DNA of 64,000 nt, from positions 2,232,001-2,296,000 of the forward strand of contig NC_068975.1 of NCBI RefSeq assembly GCF_016808095.1. Reading direction: 5' to 3'. Positions 52,325-64,000 of this stretch are shown here, piece by piece; the first letter of the stretch is position 1, and each line of letters begins with the position of its first letter. The notes under the pieces were generated by a model that worked only from the letters and a program-made list of their open reading frames with translations, did not search any database and was not told the origin of the DNA. The position numbers and the translations under genes are program-made. Source of the DNA: Vigna angularis (taxonomy: Eukaryota; Streptophyta; Magnoliopsida; Fabales; Fabaceae).

Positions 52325-52697
52325 TGATAATATTATATTGGGTCTGCACATTGCAGCCGAGCCCATATTTTCCTTCTTCGATTTTTCCCCTTTTATTTCT
52401 TTCTTTTGGTTGACTCTGTATACACATTATTACACTTTTCAATACATCACAATTTCTGGATTCTTCTCTGAGACACACTTTTCTTTTCTTACTCTTTTCT
52501 CTGTTACCTTTTCACTGTGCTTTGGGTTCTTTCGCTGCTTCTTCTCCTTAGGGGTTCTTTCGCTGCATCTTCTTCTCAAGGGTTCATTTGCTACTTCTTC
52601 TCTTCAAGGTATGATCTTCACGCTTCTTCCCCCATGATTTGTATTACTAATCTGTTGAATGTTCTTTGCACCATAGATTTTGTTCATTATCTTGATA
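52325..52697 (+). repeat. 5' LTR of the copia element
   Basis: 373 bases, pyrimidine-rich in the second half, paired with 57122-57495. Ends are TG...TA, not the usual TG...CA. Confidence 0.93.
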
Positions 52698-52797
52698 TGG
52701 TATCAAAGCTCTTCTTTTGAAGAGCTCTGTTCCTTAACTTTGCTTCCTCTTCTCCCTTTCTTGTTTTTCCTTTCTTTTCTTGTTCTTGCTTCAGTCA

Positions 52798-53992
52798 TGG
52801 CTGAAGACAACTTCGTACACAATTATCTGTACCTTTACCCAACGAGAATCCAATCGCTGCCCTTGTTTCACCAATTCTCGACGACACAAATTATCACTCT
52901 TGGAGCCGCTCCATGTTAACTGCTCTCAATGCCAAAAACAAGATCGAATTCGTTTTTGGCAATGTTCGTCCACGTGAAAAGGACAAGCCGGAGCATGTCG
53001 CTTGGAATCGTGGAAACAACATGGTTGTCTCATGGATCGTCCATTCTATTTCCATGTCCATCAGACAAAGCATCATATGGATGAATAAAGCCTCGAAGAT
53101 CTTGAACGACCTAAAGAACAAATTTTCTCAAGGAAGTCTCTCTCGCATTTCTAGCCTTCAACTTGACATTGCTACTCTTCATCAAGGTGACCTTACCATT
53201 TTGGAGTATTTCACCAAACTGCATATTCTCTGGGATGAGATAGAAAACTTATGCTCATAACCTCTTTGTACCCGTAAACCCGATTGTGGTTGTGAAGTTC
53301 TGACTGTTGTCAAACAAAGAAGGCAAGAAGACCAAGTCATGAAATTTTTACGGGGATTAAACGATCAATTTACTAACGTTACATCGCATGTGCTTCTACT
53401 GGACCCTATTCCGAACATCACCAAAGTTTTTTCACTGGTGGCACAACAATAAAATCAATTGTCTAGTGGAAATCTTATTGCTACAGCTAAGACTCAAGAC
53501 ACCGGTACTGCCACCGCCTACACCGCTTCCACTTCCTCCACTGTTTGTAATTATTGTGGCAAGAATGGGCATAGTGAAACTGCCTGCTACCGCAAGAATG
53601 GCTTCCCCAATCAAGACAAAGGTTTCAAAAGTGCGCCGACTGGCAGAAAGCATTGCACTCATTGCAACAAAAGTGGTCATACAGTGCATGTTTGCTATAA
53701 AAAGCATGGTTATCCTCCAGGACATAAGTTTTATAATAAGCATACCCGAATTCATCATACCTCTGTCCAAGAGGACAATGGGAATGTCAAAGCTACCAAT
53801 TCCAATAACACTGATCACATCCGCCTCACACCACAACAATTTCAAGTTCTTGTAGAGCTCTTCAAAGACCACAATCTGAATGATGCTTCCACTTCTGCTC
53901 AAATTCACCATATTGGATTTGCTTCGGCAAACCAACATCCTTCAGGTAATATATGCCCTACTCTTACTTCTAATTACCCTAAGACCAATTAG
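52798..53992 (+). pseudogene. copia gag with two CCHC zinc knuckles
   Basis: The start is ATG at 52798 (MAEDNFVHNY). A frameshift near 52840 moves the reading to PIAALVSPILDDTNYHSW and LTALNAKNKIEFV. A stop follows near 53260, then a further frame. Two zinc knuckles, CNYCGKNGHSETAC and CTHCNKSGHTVHVC, lie in the frame that ends at a TAG at 53990, just before the protease motif. Confidence 0.88.
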
Positions 53993-56900
53993 ATTCTTGA
54001 TTCTGGAGCCACTAACCATATAAGTATTTCTCTACGAAAGTTTTCATCCTATAAAAGAATCAAACCTATTCAAATTGCTTTACCTAATGGCAGTGTTGTT
54101 TACTCTGAGTATTCTGGCACTATTATTCTTAAGATTAAGATCCATCTTTTAAATGTCCTTTATGTTCCACAATTCTCTTTTAATCTTATCTCCATATCTC
54201 AGTTGATTTCTTTTAATAAATATGAACTAAATTTTTCTTTTCATGACTGCACTATACAGGACATTCAAACCAAAGAGAAGAATTCTATACCTAAACTCAC
54301 TGGTGGCTTGTACATCTTAAATTCATCTTTACTTACTTCTCCTGCAAATTTTGCCAACAATGTTAGATTAGGACAATACTAGCCTATGACATCTTAGATT
54401 AGGACATCCTTCCGATATTAGATTGAATAGTTTGAAACTCAAATACCCATTCATTGTGCATAATCCCACATACATATGTGATGCTTGTCATCATGCTAAA
54501 CAAAGAAAACTGCATTTCTCTAGTAGTACTTCTAAAATCATGAAAATCTTTGATCTTATTTACATTGATATATGGGATCCTTGTAGTATTCTTTCCATGC
54601 GTGGTTTTAAATATTTTCTCACCATTGTGGATGATTTTTCTCGCTATACTTGGCTTATACCTATGACTAACAAATCTACTGTTAGAGAAATTATTACTGA
54701 TTTTATAACAAACATAGAAAACTAGTTTTCTACCACTATCAAAACCATTCACACTGACAATGACATTGTATGCATAATTTTTTCTCTATTAAAGGTATTA
54801 ACCATCAAACCACCTACAATGAAATACCTCAACAAAATGGCATAGTTGAGCATAAACACCAAGATTTGTTAAATGTTAATCGCTCCCTCTTGTTTCAAGC
54901 TAATTTGCCTACTATTTTTTGGTGCTTTGCTGCTAAACATGCTACTTTACTAATCAATTGCATGCCTACACCTCTACTTGATGATGCTACTCCATATGAA
55001 AAATTATATGGGAAATTGTATGATATTTCTGCATTGCGTGTTTTTGGCTGTTTATGCTATATTAGCACTTTAACTGCTCACAGGAAAAAAATTGATGCGC
55101 AGGTTGTTCTTGGCATTTTTCTTAGTTTCCAACAGCACGCCAAAGGTTATCAATTCCTAAACTTACAAAATCATAAGATTGACATATCTCGTCATGTGTT
55201 ATTTCATGAAAATTCTTTTCCTTACACTTCTCGTTCACACAATAACTCTGATTCTAATTCTTTTTCTTTGCCTACTCCTCACAATTATAGTCATAATTAT
55301 GATGATATTAATTTTCCTAGTAATAGTGTTTTTGTGCCTACTGCCACTGATATTGATATTGTTGTTGCTAGTGATATTGTTACCTGCACAGATGACACCA
55401 CAAGCATCCCAGACACTATTGAACCTCCCCTAACTAATGCCTCTCATAATGATGTCCCCAATATAACTGAGCATGCTGACATTATAAGGCGTTCTACTCG
55501 GCCCAAACGTCCTCCTACATATCTTACAGATTTCCAAACTAATAATATTACTAGATATCCTATTATTAATTTTCTTTCTTATGACATACTTTCCTTTGAT
55601 TTCAGGCACACCATCCTCTCGATTTCATCTACCACTGAACCTCACACATACAAGGAAGCATTTAATATACCTTAGTGGACTCAAGCTATGCAGGATGAAC
55701 TTCACGCCTTAGCACACAACAACACATGGAACGTCACTAACCTTTCCCGGGAAAAACTGCTATTGGATGCCGCTGGATATACAAAATCAAACACAAGTCC
55801 GATGGATCTATTGACCGTTTTAAAGCCCGCCATGTAGCTAAGGGCTCAACCCAACTTGAAGGGTTAGACTACTTGGAGACTTTTGCCCCTGTTGCAAAGT
55901 TAACTACTTTTCGTCTTCTCCTTCTCATTGCTTCCTCTAACCACTAGATACTCAAACAACTTGATGTCAACAACGCTTTTCTTCATGGTGACTTACATGA
56001 AGAAGTTTATATGCAACTTCCTCCTGGCCTCAACCATCACAACCCAAATCAAGTGTGCAAACTTCAAAGATCTGTATATGGGCTCAAGCAAGCTGGACGA
56101 CAATGGTATGATAAACTTTCTACTTTTCTTTTATCTAATAATTATACTCGCTCTAATGCTGATCATTCCTTTTTCCTGAAACATGATACTTGTTATACCA
56201 CTGCCATCTTAATTTATGTTGATGATATTGTTCTTGCGAGCAACAACACCACTGAGATACAACATATCACTACCTCCCTTAATAGCCTTTTCAAAATAAA
56301 AAACTTGGGTGATCTCACCTATTTTCTTAGCTTGGAAGTTACTCAGAACAACTCTGGAATCCACCTTAGTCAACGTAAATACACTCTTGACCTCCTCAAA
56401 GATGCCGAATGCTCCATTGTGCCCATATGCCTACTCCTATGGCACATTCTTCTCGTCTTACTAGTCAAGGTGACCTTCTCAACGATGAAGATGCCTCCTC
56501 CTACAAAAGACTCATTGGTCGCTTCATATATCCCACAAATCCAGACACGACATCATATTCTCTGTTAATAATCTCAGCCAATTTGTCTCATCTCCTACCA
56601 CCCTTCATCAGCAAGCTGCTCACCGCATTCTCAGATATCTCAAGGGCAGTCCTGGCAATGGAATCCTCCTCCAAAGCAACAAGACCAATCAGCTCAAAGG
56701 CTATAGTGATTCTGATTACTCCATCATTTCTTGGAAGTCCAAAAAGCAACAGACCGTTTCCAGAAGCTCTTCAGAAGTTGAATATCGGGCTCTAGCCACT
56801 GTCACCTATGAACTACAATGGTTGAACTACGTTCTTCATGACCTTCGTATTCCCGCCATTCAACCGACTATAGTATATTGCGACAATCGCTCCACTATTC

Positions 56901-57117
56901 AGATTGCCTCCAATAAAGTCTTCCATGAACGCACCAAACACATTAAAATAGACAGCCATGTTGTCAAGGACAAGCTCAACAAAGGCCTCCTCAAGCTGCT
57001 TCCTATTTCAACCACTGAACAAGCAGCAAACCTCTTCACTAAACCTTTTGCTCCTGTTGTTTTTAAGTATCTTTATTCCAAGATGCAAATGACTAACATA
57101 TACTCCCAACTTGAGGG
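53993..57117 (+). pseudogene. copia pol (protease-integrase-RT-RNase H), broken
   Basis: Protease active site ILDSGATNH begins at 53993, directly after a stop codon. Integrase shows CDACHHAKQRKL (zinc part), IDIWDP and HTDND (54540-54770), and GIVEHKHQ after a frameshift. A stop TAG lies at 54723 and another at 55673. RT has QLPPGLNHHNPNQVCKLQRS and YVDDIVLAS (56215). RNase H ends with YCDNRSTIQIA and FHERTKHIKID (56870-56960). At least five breaks prevent a single polyprotein. Confidence 0.9.
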
Positions 57118-57121
57118 GGGA

Positions 57122-57495
57122 TGATAATATTATATTGGGCCTGCACATTGCAGCCCAGCCCATATTTTCCTTCCCCCTTTTCCCCCCTTTTTATTTCTCT
57201 CTTTTGGTTGACTCTGTACACACATTATTACACTTTTCAATACATTACAATTTATGGATTCTTCTCTGAGACGCATCTTTCTTTTCTTACTTTTCTCTTT
57301 GTTACCTTTTCACTATGCTTTGGTTTATTTCGCTGCTTCTTCTCCTTAGGGATTATTTTGCTGCATCTTCACCTCATGGGTTTATTTACTGCTTCTTCTC
57401 TTCAAGGTATGATCTTCACGCTTCTTCCCCCATGATTTATATTACTAATTTGTTGAATGTTCTTTGCATCATAGATTTTGTTCATTATCTTGATA
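57122..57495 (+). repeat. 3' LTR of the copia element
   Basis: 374 bases, preceded by the polypurine tract and followed by the AAATG target duplication. Confidence 0.93.
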
Positions 57496-57500
57496 AAATG

Positions 57501-59784
57501 TATACTTATTTAGTTAAAATAATTTTTAATAAAAATTTTGGTTTAATAAATTAGAAAAATTAAATTAAATAATGAAATGATTGGAAGTGAAATGATTTTA
57601 TACAGTTCTATTTTTTTTAATAGTTAGTTGTAGGTGTTTAGTAGAATAAGAATAAATAATAAGATAATGGTAGCTTAAGTGTGCTTGATTGGTCATTAGT
57701 GAAATTGCATTGTTTTCATGAGATTTCTGAGCTGGAAGTGTGTATTTGTTGCTCTGACTTGGCTAATATTGAATATGTTTTGTGCTTTTGATTGGGTATA
57801 TGCTTAGTTGCCTAATTGATGTCTAATCTTTGCTTAGTTGATGAAACTGTATGCTGCAGAATTGGTTGAATATTAGCATTGCGTTTTCTTAATTCGCTTT
57901 TTATAAAAACATGGTTAGTCTTCACTTAGTTGGTTAACTTGTGTTGGATTAGAGGTTAGAGTAGTGTGTAATTGTTATTAATCTGTGATTGGAAGCATTG
58001 TAATTGAGTTAGTGTCCAGCCGTTTTCAAATAGTAGTTTAATTCGTGTTTTATTTTAGTGCATTTCATGTCACAAAAATGTCCACAAACCCCCTACCAAG
58101 TGTTTGATGTAATGACTAAACCAATATTTGGTCCTTGAGAGACGACCTAGGAGTCACTTCCTAGTCTATACTGTACTTTATTTCATATTATTTTGATTCG
58201 GGTATAGCTTGGATCAATGTGTTTGGATGAATAATCTTGGTAAATGATTAGTTAACACCTACGACTGAGGATGTGTATAAGAATTGTGTTTAAACCTGAT
58301 GATTGATTGTGTAAAGCATATTATTGAGATTATGTATTAATTGTGATATGGGTACGAAACTATGTTATTTCCTTGTACTGTCGTCGGTCATGGGTGAACT
58401 TTTTATACTACACTATGTTAAGGATGTGCTGGAGTCTCGTGTAGAGACAGAGATTCGAGTGTCACTTCCTTTTGCGCAAGGAGGTAAATTTCTTGCCCAA
58501 AATTTTTCGGCTCGTGTTGAGTATAGTTCACCGGTGCGCGTAGTGTCGGTGTTTTTACTCGTTAGTCCTTGAGAAGTTGGGAAGATTGGTCGAAACTTGC
58601 GATGAAAGACGACCCAAATCGCCCTGTTAGTGAGAACAAGTTATGACAACACAATAGAAGGAAATGAGATTGGGTCATGAATGAATTGGTTGTGATGTTG
58701 ATGTTGTGATGGAAAATATTGTAGTGTTATATCCTTGTATTTAATATGAATATGATATGTTGTGTGTTATGATATTTCTAGTTGCTCACCCTTGCATATT
58801 GTGGTTGTGGTTTCCACCTATGATGATTGTATTTGTACTGGGATAGATGGTGTTGCAGATAAGATCGGATCGAAGTAGCTGACGAGAGTTGGAATCTTTT
58901 ATTTCAGGGTTAATTATTTATTCTTTATTCAATTGTTTTTAGACTCGGTATTCTTATTGTAAAAGAGATAAGTTGAGATTTTCGTTTTGAATAGGTGATG
59001 TTTAAAGTTATGATTTGCTTCCACATTTTTAATAAAGTTAGATGATCTTAAATGAATGTTTTAGAGAAATGTTATATTTCTAAAAGAGAAAATTTACACG
59101 GTGACATCTTAAAAATTGAACTGTTATAATATGTACATATTTATAAGGTTTATGAGAAGGGTAAAACAAGCTTAAAACATCATTTCCAAATATTAGAGTC
59201 CTTTTTACTAGGACCTAGGTACTAAATATTCTTATCGAAATTTGAAGCGTAACCCTTCAAACATATGGCAAGATATGAATGGATTAAAGAATCTTGAGAT
59301 GTTCCTAAGGGTTGAATAACGAGCGAAGCATATGCAAAATGTTGCCCAACAAAGTTTGGATATCTTATAAATAAAATAGTCTAAGTTTTCAAAATGTGCT
59401 CTCTAATTAAATACAATGTGGGGTCCATGGACTTTAAGTAGATAATATCATCTAAATATATGATATTAAAAGAAATTAATAACTATTAAAAAATATAACA
59501 AAACTACTGAGATTTAGTATTGGAGCGTTGTTGAGTCACGCCGCTTAATACATTTGGGTTGGGTTTATACACAATTTGACTTACATTTTAATCATTTTGA
59601 ATCATCATAATTTGTTTTTGCCTGTTTAAATTTAAAAATTTATTTATTTCAAGTTCTTTTGAATTTTATCATTGATAAACCGCTTACTTTGACTTGTTGA
59701 GTTAAAAGTTATTATGAGTTATCTACATATATTTAATAAACTAAATTATTTTTCTTAATTCCGGAACAACGTAATAACTCATGC

Positions 59785-59788
<4 letters not shown>
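57501..59788. repeat. gypsy LTR-like, non-coding
   Basis: From about 57650 to 59060 the text resembles plant gypsy LTR or leader sequence (for example GACGACCTAGGAGTCACTTC at 58142). Nothing codes. Edges and duplications were not found. After 59060 the spacer is AT-rich without features. Confidence 0.35.

Positions 59789-59848
<60 letters not shown>
59789..59848. repeat. (TA)n microsatellite
   Basis: About 60 bases of uninterrupted TA. Confidence 0.95.
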
Positions 59849-59857
<9 letters not shown>

Positions 59858-60079
59858 TTGAAAATACATTTCAAATTTTAATTAATTATTTAATTAATGT
59901 ATCTGATAAGATAAATTAAATAATTATTATCTTTACACATCTATATTTATTAAAAATTAATAAAAGAAGATATATATAATGGTAACTGTTGAATAAAAAT
60001 ATTATGTGTTAATTATTATATACGTTTTTCATGACATTCACGAATGAACGGTTGATTTGACTTTTATATTTTAATCAAT

Positions 60080-60085
<6 letters not shown>

Positions 60086-60163
<78 letters not shown>
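60086..60163. repeat. (TA)n microsatellite upstream of the neprosin-like gene
   Basis: About 78 bases of TA ending 40 bases before the start codon, so it replaces any normal TATA box region. Confidence 0.95.
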
Positions 60164-60167
<4 letters not shown>

Positions 60168-60203
60168 TGCTATCTAGTGTGGTGAGTGATAGTTGGGTAA
60201 AAG

Positions 60204-63200
60204 ATGACCAAAACATTGTTGTTTGTCCTATATTTGTTAAGTAGTCTTTTTGGTCATAATGTTGACGGAATTCAAACTATACTAAATAATGAAGACTTGG
60301 GATTGAGGAAACAATTTAGACTTATTAATAAGTCTTCTATCAAGAGTATTAATGTATTTCACAACCTTTTTATATATTTCATTATATGCTTCCATTAATT
60401 GGAGTTGATATTGATTTTGTTTTATATGTTTTATTTTGGATTTGATAGACTGAGTTTGGAGATACTATTGATTGCATTGACATTTACAAACAACCAGCAT
60501 TTGAACATCATTTATTAGAAGATCATAAGTTGCAGGTAGGTATATATAATAATGTAAACTTTTAATTATAAAAAATTTGACTTTTCATTTCTTTTGAGGT
60601 TAATTTCAACTTTTATCATACAATCTTTTCCATGCTCTTGATATCTATTTTTTTATTTCTTTAATTATAGATGAAACCCAACTTTCAAAACATGATTGAA
60701 AAGTTAAACGGAAATAATTCAAGAATGACAATCGTATTTGGGTTGGATAAGGATGAATGTCCGACAGGAACTGTACCTATACTAAGAATGACAAAAGAGA
60801 ATCTTATTCGAGAAAAATCATTGTTAAATGATCATATATTGGTGCAAGACATTCCTGGTGTTCATGTAAGATATGTTGTTATAAATCTAAAGTTTAACAT
60901 GTTGGTACTTTATTTATATTAATTGTATTCCATCTATATTTTTTAATTTGAATATATTGAATTCTTTTTAGCTTGCAGAAGTTTCCATGTTACCACAATT
61001 TGGTCCTTATTATGGAGTTACGGGAGTAAATAGTATTTATAATCCACGAGTTCATACCAAGTCACAAATCTCTATGTCTCATTTATGGGTTCAAAATGGA
61101 CCGATAGAATCTACAAACAAAATTTCAACAGGATGGCATGTAAGTTATATTTTAGTTTATTTTTCACACAAATACAAATATAAGTGATTTAATTTGATAA
61201 GTAAAAAACATTCTAATTAATCTAATACATTACTATTAGGTGGCTCCACAACTATATGGTGATTATTCAACCCATTTTTATACTTCATGGACGGTAAGGA
61301 TATTATTACATTGTTTTATGATTACATTATTTATGGAAATGAAATATCGGATACACTACCCCAATAAGTATTTGATATGAGATATGAGCATAGGATATAT
61401 TCTTCTGTTTTTGATTTATTGTGTGTTGGAAGTCACACATCGACTAGTGATGAAATTAGTTTATAAGATATAACTGGGTGCAAACCTCACCTTACAAATC
61501 GATTCTAAAATGTTGATTTAGGCTTAAAGTTCATTTTTTAAGATTGTACTAGGGTCATAGATTTGAGCTTATCTTAACAAAATTTATTATTTGTTGGGTT
61601 TATTATTTCATCAGTTATTGGACCTCTATTTGATCATCCATTAGTATCTAGTCTCATGTATGAGATGTATATATCTTTACATATTGGAAGCCTCACATCG
61701 ACTAGTTATAAAATCAAACTTTATAACTAATGACTACTAATGAGGTCGCTTTATACTATACAAAATAGTGCAAACTTGACCTTTCAGTTTAAAGTCCACT
61801 TTTTGTAAACAAACCTAATTTTTACATGAATGTAAAAAATATTAAAAAATAAAATAAAATCCTTTTACTTTATTTATTTCCTATGTAAAAGCATTGTATA
61901 ATAGCATCACTGAAATATTTGATACTTTAGATAACAATAGCATAAAAATATTTTTCAAATTAATTTCTATTTAAAGAAAAAAGAAAACTTATAAAATACA
62001 CACGAAAACATATATATCATATCACTTCTATCTAGAGTGAGCACTTGTTGTGTGTGTCTGTTGTAATTACATAACAAGATATAATTAAACACTTATTTGA
62101 TCTATACAAAATTTTAAATAGTTTATTTATTATATTAATGTCATTATTAAAAATTTAATATGATTTTGAAATTTTACAGACAGATAATTTCAAGAAGGCT
62201 GGATGCTATAATATTCGATGTGCAGGTTTTGTTCAAACAAACAGAAAAATTTACCTTGGTGCACGCTTAAGCCAACCATCTGTCTATGGGGGACCAACTT
62301 ATGACTTTGCCCTTTCCATTTCTCAGGTCATTATCATTCTACATAACTTTTACTATACTAGAAAGATACACATGTGGGTTAATATATATGATACAATATG
62401 CATCCAGGAGGAGAGTGGATCAACTGCTAGGCCCAAGAGAAATACTAGGAGACCCATAGATTGGGATGAATACGTACACTGAGAGAGAGAGTATTATGTT
62501 TGTTTTGTGCGAATCTTTTCTGTTAGAACCTTTCCTTACTGTATTTACATGGTTACCGTGATATACGGATAAACCGTTAGTGATGCAGAGAATATAAATA
62601 TGATAATAAAACTTGGAAAAGGGGAATATCATTTTACCAAATTTCTATCTTCTTTGCTTGGAGGCCTGGTACCTCGAATACCAGAATTGTTCACTCTATT
62701 TCCTATCAATATACTTTAATTTCTTGAATACACTTTTCAAGTGAATATAATGATAAAAATTGTAATCATGTGATATGGACAATTAACACTATGCATGAGA
62801 TATATATTTCTTAAAAGTGTGTATCGATTTTCAGGATCAAGTGACCAAAAATTGGTGGTTGATTGTAGAAGGTGAATATATCGGATATTTTCCAGCAAAA
62901 TTGTTCACCAACATGAACTCTGCTAATGAAGTGGGATGGGGTGGAAGAACAAGAACTGCTATTGGAACTCTTAGTCCTGAAATGGGATCGGGACATCTTC
63001 CTGATGGAAATATTTCTCATTCAGGATACTTTAGTGAAATGTTCATTGCAGATGCAAAGGGAAAACCTTATGCACCAAAGTTATCTGAAGCTCATTCCTT
63101 CACTGACAAACCTAATTGTTTTGGTGTTAAATACTTTGGATTTGTAGGACCCAAATATGGTAACCTTCTCCAATTTGGAGGACCTGGTGGTACATGTGGC

Positions 63201-63206
63201 AATTAG
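60204..63206 (+). CDS. secreted neprosin-domain protein (7 exons)
   Basis: Exons 60204-60353, 60449-60535, 60671-60865, 60972-61139, 61240-61293, 62180-62326, 62835-63206; all GT-AG, each in phase 0, for 390 residues. A signal peptide (MTKTLLFVLYLLSSLF) leads. Next is the activation domain: DIDCIDIYKQPAF-type block (seen as DTIDCIDIYKQPAF), then GTVPILR. From about residue 155 the neprosin domain has YYGVTGVNSIYNP, ISTGWHVAPQLYGD, GCYNIRCAGFVQTN, NWWLIVEGEYIGYFPAKLF, MGSGHLPDG and the end FGGPGGTCGN. Neprosins are glutamic peptidases acting outside the cell. Where many members have an E before FS(x)SQ and GGE after the tryptophan, this one shows Q176 and GGR305, so it may lack peptidase activity. 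Intron 5 holds a TRIM-like repeat. The family call is secure. Confidence 0.93.
61424..61812 (+). mobile_element. TRIM-like element in neprosin intron 5
   Basis: Two related blocks start TGTTGGAAGTCACACATCGA (61424) and TATTGGAAGCCTCACATCGA (about 61681), each about 130 bases and ending near TTAAAGTYCA...TTTT. They flank about 125 bases of unrelated sequence. The CATCGACTAG and GTGCAAACCTCACC wording is common in legume repeats. No clear target duplication was found. Confidence 0.5.
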
Positions 63207-63620
63207 TTTGCTTTTCAGTTCAACTTTATCTCAAGTCAACATAAACTTTCATGATTTAGAATAAACTACTTTTGTATTATTTTCTTTTGCCCATGATGAT
63301 TAATAATGTTGTTAATTTTCATTTTTAATTTACTTCCCAAATAAGTTTGGAAACTCTAGTTTTAAAACTCTTGGATCATGTATTTATACAAAATTTTGTT
63401 TCTTTAGTCAAAAGTGATTATATATCAAACAATACTAAATAATATTAAATTTTAAGCCAATGTTTAACAATAATTGAGATTATTAATCATATGGGATGAG
63501 TGTTCCAATAATACTTAGATTATTAATTAAGAGTGATTGTATTCGAAATGCTATTTATTTTTAAACTTGAAAAGTAATTTGGAGATCAAAACTCGGAATT
63601 GGACATATTTTTATAGGACT
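63207..63620 (+). other. 3' flank of the neprosin-like gene
   Basis: Probable 3' UTR and AT-rich spacer with no other feature. Confidence 0.5.
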
Positions 63621-63631
63621 ATGTTAACAAA

Positions 63632-63761
63632 TTTCTTTAACAACTTTTTGACAACAGATTATGTGTCACTATTTCATTGGTCCGTATATTTGAAACGGAC
63701 CAATCACGAATTACCACATAAGCGATTGTGAAAAAATTGTCAAAAAAAGTTGTTAAAAGAA
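63632..63761. mobile_element. foldback MITE
   Basis: The left arm TTCTTTAACAACTTTTTGACAA pairs with the right arm TTGTCAAAAAAAGTTGTTAA. An inner pair CATTGGTCCGT and ACGGACCAATCACG continues the fold, so nearly all 130 bases form one hairpin. No target duplication was settled. Confidence 0.65.
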
Positions 63762-64000
63762 CATTTTCCATTTTTATACTAAGAACCAGTAAAAATCAAA
63801 GAGTAATTTCTTCTTTCTCTTATCCTTTTTCATTGCATATTATTGTAATTGTAATACATCAATGAAAAATGGAGAGATTTGCAAAACAAACTTTTAGAAA
63901 CGAACTTTGATATATCATTTGTTAGTTTATTAGTTTTCTTCAAGAAATTTATTTATTAATTTTCTTGATTTTTCAAAAACAATATTCAAAAGCACGGGAA

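Larger units (their letters stand above)
52325..57495 (+). mobile_element. full-length but defective Ty1/copia retrotransposon
   Basis: 5' LTR 52325-52697 and 3' LTR 57122-57495 start TGATAATATT and end CTTGATA. The 5-bp target duplication AAATG is perfect (52320-52324, 57496-57500). Primer site TGGTATCAAAGC begins at 52698; polypurine tract TTGAGGGGGGA ends at 57121. Order gag, protease, integrase, RT, RNase H defines Ty1/copia. The LTRs differ at roughly 30 positions by eye, so the insertion is old. Several stops and frameshifts break the single long frame. Confidence 0.95.

Overview
This is nuclear DNA from a flowering plant. Genes are split by GT-AG introns, and AT-rich DNA full of LTR retrotransposons and MITEs lies between them. 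The repeat types (SIRE-like Ty1/copia ends, Cassandra 5S elements, a legume-style TRIM) suggest a legume such as Vigna or Phaseolus. The species is inference. No complete chloroplast, mitochondrial, viral or bacterial gene cluster was seen.

Four host genes can be reconstructed exon by exon. (1) Plus strand 5576-28469: a Wss1-type DNA-protein-crosslink metalloprotease with Ubl, WLM and PUB domains (WSS1B-like). Its 11 exons code for 637 residues over 22.9 kb. (2) Minus strand 41494-39890: cytosolic thymidine kinase TK1, 4 exons, 227 residues, with a TATA box and an E2F site upstream. (3) Minus strand 51734-48682: an NAT9-type GNAT acetyltransferase, 6 exons, 206 residues. (4) Plus strand 60204-63206: a secreted neprosin-domain protein, 7 exons, 390 residues. 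They are not an operon. WSS1B (crosslink repair) and TK1 (dNTP salvage) both serve genome maintenance, but nothing here shows that their proximity matters.

Layout. 1-4860: decayed LTR sequence and a hAT-type MITE. 4866-28469: the WSS1B gene. Intron 1 holds a 2.7 kb LTR element containing a tRNA-Leu(CAG) relic. Intron 2 holds three members of a non-autonomous Ty3-like group (A, B, C) plus copia debris. Intron 7 holds a chromovirus pol end, a long SIRE-like LTR, a minus-strand copia relic and truncated member D. 29156-30469: a MULE with a perfect 9-bp target duplication. 31070-36204: a SIRE-like element split by a hAT MITE and by a second long-TIR element. 43240-46770: a gypsy-type LTR with a minisatellite of hairpin-forming repeats, flanked by inverted Cassandra copies. 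52325-57495: a complete but dead Ty1/copia element with 5-bp target duplications. 57500-60200: LTR-like DNA and TA microsatellites.

The most unusual signals are: the 45 kb minisatellite whose short palindromes vary with compensating changes; the tRNA-Leu relic antisense inside an LTR element; a trihelix-like host fragment fused to gag in element B; a 129-bp direct duplication flanking a TIR element; the Cassandra chimera joined at its primer-binding site; and a neprosin protein that seems to lack the family's conserved glutamates.
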